From an uncultured Eubacteriales bacterium (GTDB lineage Bacteria > Bacillota > Clostridia > Peptostreptococcales > Anaerovoracaceae): a stretch of DNA of 5,111 bases. Shown here piece after piece: positions 1-5,111 of the stretch. A program made the translations under genes and the position numbers. Under the pieces are notes generated by a model, which saw nothing but the letters and a program-made list of their open reading frames with translations, was not told where the DNA came from and ran no database searches. The stretch is taken from assembly GCA_902803185.1 (NCBI GenBank), contig CADCOV010000180.1:1-5111 (forward strand), given 5' to 3'. Positions within the stretch are counted from its first letter, which is position 1. Each line of letters opens with the position of its first letter.

Positions 1-14
1 ATCCCCGCCAGAAT

Positions 15-30
15 GGGGCTGTTTCAAAAC
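15..30 (+). repeat. Left terminal inverted repeat of the MITE-like element
   Basis: GGGGCTGTTTCAAAAC, inversely repeated at 219-234 with two differences (repeat positions 5 and 9). Similarity stops abruptly on the inner side. Confidence 0.6.
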
Positions 31-192
31 TGACAACCTTCATCACGGGATGGCACAGTGTCCAAACGGCAAGCTTCCGTGCAAAGACGCCATCTCTCGC
101 AATATGTACGTACAAACCTGCAGTTTTGATCCTTTTGCGCGGAGCTCGCGGCGGCCAGGCGGGCCAAAGCCACTGGCGGCAGATGCGTACAT

Positions 193-240
193 AAAAAAGA
201 GGATGCCCAAAACCCGTGGTTTTGAGACACCCCCTCCTCT
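193..240 (-). terminator. Rho-independent terminator of the five-gene cluster
   Basis: Read on the minus strand, the outer arms AGAGGA (240-235) and TCCTCT (203-198) pair, and an inner perfect 7-bp stem CAAAACC/GGTTTTG (224-218 with 214-208) closes on the 3-nt loop ACG. The segments between contain G:U-rich partial pairing and a small bulge. A run of six T (198-193) follows the 3' arm directly. The hairpin begins 11 nt after the TGA of the DUF3048 gene, as expected for an intrinsic terminator. The inner stem overlaps the right inverted repeat of the MITE-like element. The reverse direction lacks a T-run (ATTCG follows), so it would act on minus-strand transcripts only. Confidence 0.75.
219..234 (-). 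repeat. Right terminal inverted repeat of the MITE-like element
   Basis: On the minus strand this reads GGGGGTGTCTCAAAAC, the partner of 15-30. It supplies one arm of the inner stem of the operon terminator, so the repeat and the terminator share bases. Confidence 0.6.
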
Positions 241-251
241 ATTCGATTCTC

Positions 252-1409
252 TCAGGACGCCTGCGCCCAGCCGCCGTAGTTGGAGGAGGCCCAGCCGATC
301 CAGGTCTTGCCCGGGTTCAGGCCGACGATCTCCTTGCCCTCCTCGTCCCGGATGACCAGCTTGCCTTCCTCGATGGCCCAGGTGATGTCCGCCATGCCGC
401 CCAGGCTGGCGTAGACGCCGGTGCCGCCGTAGAGGCCGTAATCGCAGTAGACCACCGTGGAGCCGGTGCCGTGGTAGTTCGCCTTCGGGATGTAGCCCGT
501 GGAGTCGAAGAGCACCAGCAGGTTTTTGCGGGAGACGTCCGTCGCGTAGTCGCTGCAGTGGTAGCACTCGTCCTTCTTGTCATAGGTCCAGCTGTGGGTG
601 AAGGAGATCGAGGAGATCCCCATGTCCAGAGTGTTGCAAGTGGTCTTGCCCGCCTTCTTCGGCTCCTCGTTGAAGGTGAAGGTGCTGAAGGCGTCCTCGT
701 CCACCTCGGTGCGGAAGCCGTAATCCTTCAGGGCTCCCTCAACGCCGGCGCCGAACAGCACGCCGGTGTGCTCCGAGGAGACCGGCCTGGAATAGTCCCG
801 GCTGAACAGAGCGCCGTTCCCGTAGCTCATCTCGTTGATGTGGTCTACACCATCCTCCCAGAAGACGCTGTCCGCACCGACGTAGCCCCCTCCGGTAGCG
901 CTCATGCCCCAGTGGATGAAAATCGCGTCGAAGAGCTCGGAGAACCGGATGAACGGCGGGCGGGCGCTGCGGATCGGGCCGATCTGGTCCGGGAGCGCGG
1001 TGTAGTCCGCATAGAACCAGAGGGTCCGGGTGATGCCGCCCTCCACCTCTCCTTCCAGAATGATGTCCGGGGCCTTCTCCGGGTCGTCGATGCCCCACTG
1101 CGGCCGGGCGTCAGGGGAGTTCTCCACCACGACGGCCACCGGGCGCTTGCCCACCGCGTCCTCGTTATAGCCTTCGATGCCGGTCAGCGGGTTCAGGATC
1201 GGATCCGGGATCAGGATCACGTCCACCACCGGGATGGAGGAGGTCAAAGCCACCATATCCTTCCGGGTGTCCTCCAGCATCTTCGCCTGCCGGTCCAGTT
1301 CCTCCTGCACCAGCCTGTCGTGGTACGCCTTCAGGCCCAGGCCCGTGGCCGCGCCGGCCAGGAGCAGGATGACGAGCACAGAGATCAGTATTTTCGTTTT
1401 CTTCTTCAT
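252..1409 (-). CDS. Membrane-anchored DUF3048 (YerB-like) protein
   Basis: The 385-residue protein begins MKKKTKILISVLVILLLAG, a positively charged start plus one hydrophobic helix (about 7-25), then a short charged, probably coiled segment (30-52). No lipobox cysteine follows the helix, so it is probably an uncleaved anchor or an ordinary signal peptide, unlike B. subtilis YerB, which is annotated as a lipoprotein. The N-terminal DUF3048 domain (about 65-215) shows NPLTGIEGY, RPVAVVVENSPDARPQWGI, EGEVEGGITRTLWFY and IGPIRSARPPFIRFSELFDA. The C-terminal DUF3048_C-like part (about 235-378) ends with LNPGKTWIGWASSNYGGW. Four cysteines (258, 282, 285, 322), including a CYHC pair, lie in the C-terminal part, which should be outside the cell. 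The family's biochemical role is not established, and an envelope function is only inference. AAAGG (1419-1423) lies 9 nt before the ATG. It is the last gene of the cluster, and a terminator begins 11 nt after its TGA. Confidence 0.9.
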   Translation of the reverse strand: MKKKTKILISVLVILLLAGAATGLGLKAYHDRLVQEELDRQAKMLEDTRKDMVALTSSIPVVDVILIPDPILNPLTGIEGYNEDAVGKRPVAVVVENSPDARPQWGIDDPEKAPDIILEGEVEGGITRTLWFYADYTALPDQIGPIRSARPPFIRFSELFDAIFIHWGMSATGGGYVGADSVFWEDGVDHINEMSYGNGALFSRDYSRPVSSEHTGVLFGAGVEGALKDYGFRTEVDEDAFSTFTFNEEPKKAGKTTCNTLDMGISSISFTHSWTYDKKDECYHCSDYATDVSRKNLLVLFDSTGYIPKANYHGTGSTVVYCDYGLYGGTGVYASLGGMADITWAIEEGKLVIRDEEGKEIVGLNPGKTWIGWASSNYGGWAQAS

Positions 1410-1438
1410 AAGCGATGGCCTTTCTTCCCGGTATAAGG

Positions 1439-1454
1439 CCGGCCTACAGGCCGG
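1439..1454 (-). repeat. All-GC-stem hairpin at the MATE stop codon
   Basis: CCGGCCT and AGGCCGG are perfect inverted copies separated by 2 nt. As minus-strand RNA, the practical fold is CCGGCC with GGCCGG around a 4-nt loop UGUA. It spans the TAG stop and lies upstream of the DUF3048 ribosome binding site. No T-run follows, so it is not a standard terminator. It might limit read-through, or protect the upstream mRNA's 3' end and lower expression of the last gene. It may also be coincidental in GC-rich DNA. Confidence 0.4.
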
Positions 1455-2802
1455 TGATGACTGTATTTGCCCACTTCTCAGAACGGAAGCGTTTCATCAG
1501 GATGAACCATTTTGTGATCTCCTCGGCTTTGGTCAGAAGGACCGCCAGGTAGATCGGCAGGTGCCAGAGCAGCGCCGCGGCGAAGGCCAGCGGGACCGCC
1601 ACGAACCAGACGCAGCTGCACTCGGCGATCATCGCGAACCGGGTGTCGCCGCCGCCCCTCAGGATCCCGGTGATCAGGATGCCGTTCATCAGGTTCACGC
1701 CCATGAACAGGCCGAAGATCAAAAGGATCAGGAAGGTGAGGTGCTGCCCCGCCGGGGTCAGATTGAACAGCAGGGACAGCGGTTTGGCCAGGGCCATGAG
1801 CAAAAGCCCCACGCCGCTGCCGAAGATCGTGCCCACCTTGAGAAGGTGCTTCGCGACGACGATGGCGCCCTCCCTGTCGCCCTCGCCCAGCTTCTGCCCC
1901 ACCATGATCAGGGAGGCGTCGCCCACGCTGAAGGCCGCGAAGGCGAAGATGTTGGTGATGGAGTTCGCTGCCTGATAGGCCGCGTAGTCCAGGGTGCCGA
2001 TCCGGTTGAAGGCCGCCACGTACATGGTCTGGCCCAGGCCCCAGAGCATCTCGTTGCAGGTGGTCGGCCAGGCATTCTTCATGACCCGCCGGATCAGCTC
2101 CCCGCTCCAGCCGAAGAAGGAGAGGTAGGAGCCCCGGAAGCAGTTGCCCTTCCGCAGATAGAAGAGCAGGTCCAGCAGCATCTGCAGGCCCCTGGCCACT
2201 GCGGTGCCCAGGGCGGCGCCCGCCACGCCGAGGGCCGGCGCGCCAAACTTGCCGAAGATGAAGATGTAGTTCAGGATCGTGTTGGTGGAGAAGACCACGG
2301 TGCTGATGACCATCGGGATCCGGGTCTGCTGGGTGGCTTTGAAAGCCATCTCCATCGGGGCGGAGAAGGCCAGGAACAGGAACTGGACGCTGACGATCCT
2401 GAGGTAGGACTCCGCCTCCGCCTGCACCGCCGGATCGTCGGTGTAGAAGGCCAGGACCTCCTGAGGCCGGAACACAGCGATCAGGAAGAACAGCACGCCC
2501 ACCGCCGCCAGCAGCGTCTGGCCGAAGCCGATGCACTTGCGGATGTTCTTCATGTCCCCGCTGCCGTAGAACTGGGCCATATAGGTCGCCGTCCCGCTGA
2601 TCAGGCCGAACAGCAGCATGTAGTGGATCATCGTGAGCTGGGTGGCGACGCCGACGCCCGCCAGCTCCGTCGGGCCCAGCATGCCCACCATCAGGTCGTC
2701 CACCATTCCCAGCGTAGCCGAAACAACACCCTGCACGGAGATCGGCAGGGCGATTTGGAACAGTTTGGTGTTCAGTTGTTTCTTGTCCAGTCTGGGTGCC
2801 AT
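1444..2802 (-). CDS. MATE-family efflux transporter
   Basis: The 452-residue protein has about 12 hydrophobic helices in two related halves, the size and layout of MATE exporters, which expel cationic drugs or metabolites in exchange for Na+ or H+. Family marks include IALPISVQG and MVDDLMVGMLG in helix 1 and the next loop (17-43), GTATYMAQFYGSGD (70-83) with its second-half counterpart MVGQKLGEGD (300-309), GAPALGVAGAALGTAVARG (187-205) and LRGGGDTRFAM (381-391). The substrate and coupling ion cannot be read from the sequence, and many clostridial members have no known substrate. The ATG at 2800-2802 has AAAGGA (2808-2813) 5 nt upstream, overlapping the TAA stop of the preceding gene, so translational coupling is likely. 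The reading frame is complete and ends in TAG inside a GC-rich hairpin. No functional link to the surface-glycan gene upstream is evident beyond the shared transcript. Confidence 0.94.
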   Translation of the reverse strand: MAPRLDKKQLNTKLFQIALPISVQGVVSATLGMVDDLMVGMLGPTELAGVGVATQLTMIHYMLLFGLISGTATYMAQFYGSGDMKNIRKCIGFGQTLLAAVGVLFFLIAVFRPQEVLAFYTDDPAVQAEAESYLRIVSVQFLFLAFSAPMEMAFKATQQTRIPMVISTVVFSTNTILNYIFIFGKFGAPALGVAGAALGTAVARGLQMLLDLLFYLRKGNCFRGSYLSFFGWSGELIRRVMKNAWPTTCNEMLWGLGQTMYVAAFNRIGTLDYAAYQAANSITNIFAFAAFSVGDASLIMVGQKLGEGDREGAIVVAKHLLKVGTIFGSGVGLLLMALAKPLSLLFNLTPAGQHLTFLILLIFGLFMGVNLMNGILITGILRGGGDTRFAMIAECSCVWFVAVPLAFAAALLWHLPIYLAVLLTKAEEITKWFILMKRFRSEKWANTVITGL

Positions 2803-2807
2803 GGATA

Positions 2808-2813
2808 TCCTTT
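2808..2813 (-). promoter_or_regulatory. Ribosome binding site of the MATE gene overlapping the upstream stop codon
   Basis: Minus-strand AAAGGA shares two bases with the TAA stop (2812-2814) of the tagO/wecA-like gene and lies 5 nt before the MATE ATG. Ribosomes terminating on the upstream gene would therefore sit on this site, which suggests coupled translation of the two membrane proteins. Confidence 0.65.
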
Positions 2814-3996
2814 ATTCCTCCGGCTGCGCCGCCGCATCCTCCGCGGCCGGTGCCTCCGGTCTCGTTTCGCCGTCAGGGCTGCTTCCCTGGGCCTGTTTCG
2901 CCTGCCGCTCCGCCTTCTTCTCCTCGTCCGCGATGTTCACGGCGCGGATCTGCGGCATCTTGTGGGCCGGATCCGTCAGGAAGACGTAGAGGTAGGCCAC
3001 CGCGATCATGCCCAGGACGAAGGCGTCCTTGTAGAGCTCCCGGCTGATCAGGACCGCCGCCATGCCGGCGATGGCGCAGATGCCGTAGAGCATGATGACC
3101 GCCCTCCTCTGGCCGTAGCCGGAGGCGATCAGCTTGTGATGCAGGTGGTTTTTGTCCGCCTCCATGATCGGCCTGTGGTTCACCAGGCGGCGGATCATGG
3201 CGAAGGAGGTGTCGAAGATCGGGATCGCCAGCACGACCACCGGGACCGCGACGGCGATGAAGGTGGAGCGCTTGAGCGGGCCCACCACCGACAGGATCGC
3301 GATCATGAAGCCCAGGAACAGGGCCCCGCTGTCTCCCATGAAGGTCTTCGCCGGCGAGAAGTTGAAGGGCAGGAAGCCGATGCAGGAGCCTGCAATAGCC
3401 ACCATGGCCAGGCAGACGCCCGGCATGCCCAGCTTGGCGCCGTGGATGTAGGCGACGTAGGCGATGGACAGGGCCGCGATGGCGGAGACGCCGGCGGCCA
3501 GGCCGTCCAACCCGTCGATCAGGTTGATGGTGTTGGTGATGCCCACGAGCCAGAGCATGGTGATGAGGAAGGTCATCGCCGCGTTCAGCTGCAGATGTCC
3601 CTGCCCGAAGTAATTGGTGATCAGGTCGATCCGCATCCCCATCGCGTACATGATGAAGGCGATGACGATCTGGCCGATCAGCTTCTGCCAGGACTTCAGG
3701 GTCTTGAGGTCGTCCCAGACGCCCAGCAGGTACATCAAAGTGCCCCCCAGCATGGCGACCCGGATCTTCGGATCGTGCCACTCAAAAGCTGCCAGAGTCA
3801 CCATGGTGCCCAGGTAGATGGCAAAGCCGCCGAAGCGCGGGATCGCCCGATGGTGCATCCTGCGGTCGTCCTTCGGCACGTCGATGGCGCCGATCTTATG
3901 GGCGATCCTGATGCTCACAGGCGTCATGAGAAGGGCGACGACAAGGGCCACCGCAAAAACAGGTATCAGGTTTTTCAGTGTCAGTTCCAGATACAA
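2812..3996 (-). CDS. tagO: Undecaprenyl-phosphate GlcNAc-1-phosphate transferase family protein (MraY/WecA/TagO)
   Basis: This is an integral membrane enzyme of the polyprenyl-phosphate N-acetylhexosamine-1-phosphate transferase family. It would attach GlcNAc-1-P or a related sugar from a UDP-sugar to undecaprenyl phosphate, the first step of teichoic acid or other surface glycan synthesis. Signatures in order: IDVPKDDRRMHHRAIPRFGG (38-57), DDLKTL (95-100; Asp95 and Asp96 are the Mg-site pair), NTINLIDGLDGLA (155-167), PAKTFMGDSGALFLG (215-229) and DKNHLHHKL (281-289), the His-rich cytoplasmic loop. Many hydrophobic helices fit the roughly 10-11-span fold. The HLHH loop and overall pattern favour WecA/TagO over MraY, but the exact sugar and polymer are not shown. 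Translation starts at TTG; TTGGAG (4004-4009) sits 7 nt upstream, and the next Met (residue 24) would delete the first helix. After the last helix, residues about 356-394 form a charged A/E/P-rich tail, probably cytoplasmic and disordered. The gene ends 9 nt before the MATE gene. Confidence 0.94.
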   Translation of the reverse strand: MYLELTLKNLIPVFAVALVVALLMTPVSIRIAHKIGAIDVPKDDRRMHHRAIPRFGGFAIYLGTMVTLAAFEWHDPKIRVAMLGGTLMYLLGVWDDLKTLKSWQKLIGQIVIAFIMYAMGMRIDLITNYFGQGHLQLNAAMTFLITMLWLVGITNTINLIDGLDGLAAGVSAIAALSIAYVAYIHGAKLGMPGVCLAMVAIAGSCIGFLPFNFSPAKTFMGDSGALFLGFMIAILSVVGPLKRSTFIAVAVPVVVLAIPIFDTSFAMIRRLVNHRPIMEADKNHLHHKLIASGYGQRRAVIMLYGICAIAGMAAVLISRELYKDAFVLGMIAVAYLYVFLTDPAHKMPQIRAVNIADEEKKAERQAKQAQGSSPDGETRPEAPAAEDAAAQPEE

Positions 3997-4003
3997 ATCA
4001 AAA

Positions 4004-4009
4004 CTCCAA
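4004..4009 (-). promoter_or_regulatory. Ribosome binding site deciding the TTG start of the tagO/wecA-like gene
   Basis: On the minus strand TTGGAG ends 7 nt before the TTG codon at 3994-3996. No ATG or GTG lies close by in frame: upstream codons to the end of the preceding gene read ALEPWSFD. The first downstream ATG is codon 24, inside the first membrane helix. The spacing and the hydrophobic N-terminus together support TTG initiation. Confidence 0.7.
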
Positions 4010-4021
4010 GGTTCCAGAGCG

Positions 4022-4501
4022 CTACTTCAAAAGGTCCTTCAGCATGATGACCTTCTTGCCCGCCTCGTGGAGGAGGCTGATGGCCATCTCGTCAGGGTAG
4101 CCCTCTTTGACGATGATCTTGTTGATGCCGGCGTTGATGATCAGCTTGGCGCAGACCGAGCACGGCTGGTGGGTGATGTACATGTCCGCCCCCTCGATGC
4201 CGATGCCCATGGCCGCCGCCTGGACGATGGCGTTCTGCTCGGCGTGGACCGCCCGGCAGAGCTCGTGGCGCTGTCCGGAAGGCACGCCCAACTTCTCTCT
4301 GAGGCAGCCGCCCAGTTCACCGCAGTGGGCCAGGCCCTGCGGCGCGCCGTTGTAGCCGGTGGCGATGATGCGTCTGTCCTTGACGATGACCGCGCCCACA
4401 TGCCGTCTCAGGCAGGAGGACCGGGTCGAGGCCAGCTCGGCGGCCTCCATAAAATATTCGTCCCAGCTCGGACGTATCCTCATTTCGGTATCGTAGCTCA
4501 T
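4022..4501 (-). CDS. comEB: dCMP deaminase (ComEB-type, zinc-dependent)
   Basis: This 159-residue cytoplasmic protein is predicted to deaminate dCMP to dUMP, feeding thymidylate synthesis. The zinc and catalytic site is plain: HAEQNA at residues 86-91 (His86 ligand, Glu88 proton shuttle) and PCSVC at 113-117 (Cys114 and Cys117 ligands). The substrate-side motif TGYNGAP is at 48-54. The stretch from [15 protein letters not shown] through [15 protein letters not shown] is typical of the ComEB/dCMP deaminase family and sets it apart from cytidine or tRNA adenosine deaminases. Length is normal for the family. The ATG at 4499-4501 is preceded by AAAGGA (4511-4516) at 9 nt. The gene lies 5 nt after truA and 25 nt before the wecA-like gene. 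A dCMP deaminase beside a wecA/tagO-like gene is, as I recall, a recurrent pair in Firmicutes. The symbol follows the B. subtilis homologue; a role in DNA uptake is not implied. Confidence 0.93.
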   Translation of the reverse strand: MSYDTEMRIRPSWDEYFMEAAELASTRSSCLRRHVGAVIVKDRRIIATGYNGAPQGLAHCGELGGCLREKLGVPSGQRHELCRAVHAEQNAIVQAAAMGIGIEGADMYITHQPCSVCAKLIINAGINKIIVKEGYPDEMAISLLHEAGKKVIMLKDLLK

Positions 4502-4506
4502 CAGTG

Positions 4507-5111
4507 TCAGTCCTTTCCAAACCCGTCCTGCCCCTGCAGGGCGTCAAAATAGATCTTCGCGAGGTACAGCCCCTGGGGCGGCGCCGTATGTCCCGCCTGC
4601 CTCCGGTCCGCGGAGGCCAGGATCCCGGGGATCTCCTCCGGATCCCGCCGGCCCAGGCCCACCTCCACGAGGGTGCCCGCCATGATCCGGACCATGTTGT
4701 ACAAAAACCCGTCGCCGGTGACCGTGAAGACGTAGTCTCCCGGCTGGGCGTGGGGCACGGCTGGCACGTCTGCCCCGGCCGCTGTCCCGGTCCCCGCTCC
4801 CTTCGGCTCCGGTGCCCCGACCTGCCTCACGTCCGCGCCGAACACGGTCCTCACCGTGGTCTCCCGGGGCGTTCCCCCGGCGGACTGGAAGGCGGCGAAG
4901 TCATGGGTGCCGGTGAACAGGGCGGCTGCCCGGTCCATGGCGGTAAGGTCCAGCTTTCCCTCCGGCAGCGCACACATCTTCGGGTCCACGAAGTAGCAGT
5001 ACTTCTGGCGGAAGACCGAAGGCACCCCGGTGCTGAAGACGTACCGGTAGGTCTTGCCCCGGCAGTCGAACCGGGCGTGGAAGCCCGGCTGCATCTCCTC
5101 GGCGGAGAGGA
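4507..5111 (-). CDS. truA: tRNA pseudouridine(38-40) synthase TruA, 5' end outside the window
   Basis: TruA converts uridines 38-40 in the tRNA anticodon arm to pseudouridine; it is cytoplasmic. About 200 C-terminal residues are visible. The frame stays open to the window edge, so the ATG at 5092-5094 is an internal methionine: the codons before it read LSAEE, and the segment FHARF..GKTYRY that follows is a TruA core motif, not an N-terminus. Counting from that Met, further family signatures are GTHDFAAF (62-69), GTPRETTVR (74-82), [18 protein letters not shown] (129-146) and the C-terminal [12 protein letters not shown] (167-178). The catalytic Asp lies upstream, off-window, so activity cannot be judged here. 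Residues about 91-119 form a G/A/P-rich insertion between two beta-strand segments. The gene ends in TGA 5 nt before the dCMP deaminase start and carries that gene's ribosome binding site in its last codons, which points to co-transcription. Identification is firm. Confidence 0.93.
   Translation of the reverse strand, partial: LSAEEMQPGFHARFDCRGKTYRYVFSTGVPSVFRQKYCYFVDPKMCALPEGKLDLTAMDRAAALFTGTHDFAAFQSAGGTPRETTVRTVFGADVRQVGAPEPKGAGTGTAAGADVPAVPHAQPGDYVFTVTGDGFLYNMVRIMAGTLVEVGLGRRDPEEIPGILASADRRQAGHTAPPQGLYLAKIYFDALQGQDGFGKD
4511..4516 (-). promoter_or_regulatory. Ribosome binding site of the dCMP deaminase gene inside the truA 3' end
   Basis: Minus-strand AAAGGA lies within the last coding codons of truA, 9 nt before the ATG at 4499-4501. 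Because it sits inside the upstream frame, it supports the chosen start and co-transcription of the two genes. Confidence 0.6.

Larger units (their letters stand above)
15..234. mobile_element. Putative MITE or IS remnant bounded by inverted repeats
   Basis: The left end reads GGGGCTGTTTCAAAAC (15-30). The right end (219-234), read on the minus strand, is GGGGGTGTCTCAAAAC, matching at 14 of 16 positions. The repeats face inward, as transposon ends do, and enclose about 190 bp with no convincing gene. The GGGG.TGT.TCAAAA end resembles IS ends I associate with gut Clostridia, but I cannot assign a family. No clear target-site duplication is visible at these borders, so the edges may be a few bases off or the copy old. 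Internally there is a 10-bp palindrome TGTACGTACA (105-114) and an 8-bp inverted pair TATGTACG/CGTACATA (103-110 and 186-193). Alternative: a chance repeat pair around an ordinary intergenic region. Confidence 0.5.

Noticed and set aside
3..18. CCCC...GGGG hairpin at the left edge as a terminator for a convergent gene
   Set aside because: Only a 4-bp stem with an 8-nt loop and no T-run. The neighbouring gene is outside the window, so no terminator can be supported.
24..230. Short minus-strand open frame (68 codons) covering the 3' flank
   Set aside because: It runs almost exactly from one inverted repeat to the other, has no good ribosome binding site and no recognisable domain, and crosses the terminator. 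It is better explained as part of a non-coding repeat element.
50..355. Short plus-strand open frame (101 codons) from the element into the DUF3048 gene
   Set aside because: The product is Arg/Pro/Ser-rich in its second half, where it is antisense to the DUF3048 gene, and no domain is visible. Such frames could be annotated as hypothetical proteins in repeat copies, but nothing supports translation.
216..1436. A 406-codon open frame on the plus strand antisense to the DUF3048 gene
   Set aside because: Same cause: it spans a gene with clear DUF3048 motifs on the other strand, its product is V/A/R/D/G-rich without a domain, and it starts inside the terminator hairpin.
1410..1443. A promoter for the DUF3048 gene in the 34-nt gap
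   Set aside because: The gap is short and mostly holds half of a hairpin and the ribosome binding site. TTATAC could be read as a -10 box, but no convincing -35 element lies at the right spacing upstream.
1177..4047. A 2.87-kb open frame on the plus strand (956 codons) antisense to three genes
   Set aside because: Its product is low-complexity and rich in D, H, R, Q and E with no recognisable domain. It is the mirror of well-supported minus-strand genes whose GC-biased codons leave few antisense stops.
5092..5094. ATG as the start of truA
   Set aside because: The frame continues to the window edge with residues that fit TruA, and the conserved catalytic-Asp region must lie upstream. A start here would give an enzyme without its active site.

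Overview
The window is a GC-rich stretch of bacterial chromosome. Five genes lie on the minus strand, tightly packed and reading from high to low coordinates. The combination of a ComEB-type dCMP deaminase next to a TagO/WecA-type lipid-linked sugar transferase, a YerB-like DUF3048 protein, AAAGG-type ribosome binding sites and a TTG start suggests a high-GC member of the Bacillota, most likely a gut-type Clostridia. This placement is inferred from gene content and style, not from a marker-gene tree.

Layout in the direction of transcription: the C-terminal three quarters of the tRNA pseudouridine synthase TruA (4507-5111, cut by the window edge); 5 nt; dCMP deaminase (4022-4501); 25 nt; undecaprenyl-phosphate N-acetylhexosamine-1-phosphate transferase of the MraY/WecA/TagO family, starting at TTG (2812-3996); 9 nt; a MATE-family efflux transporter (1444-2802); 34 nt; a membrane-anchored DUF3048 protein (252-1409). 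A hairpin with a T-run (193-240) then closes the unit. Spacing, a ribosome binding site overlapping an upstream stop codon, and the single good terminator at the end all fit one polycistronic transcript whose promoter lies outside the window. No promoter was recognised inside it.

The genes cover separate housekeeping jobs: tRNA modification, dTMP precursor supply, the first membrane step of a cell-surface polymer, drug or metabolite export, and an extracytoplasmic protein of unknown role. I see no defence system, CRISPR array, RNA gene, intact transposase or other clearly new system.

The most unusual part is the 3' flank (1-251), which holds no convincing gene. Imperfect 16-bp inverted repeats at 15-30 and 219-234 bound about 220 bp of non-coding, structure-rich DNA. 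This is the layout of a small non-autonomous transposable element (MITE) or an IS remnant, and the operon terminator appears to be built partly from its right end. Second-rank curiosities are a G/A/P-rich insertion in TruA and an all-GC hairpin at the MATE stop codon.
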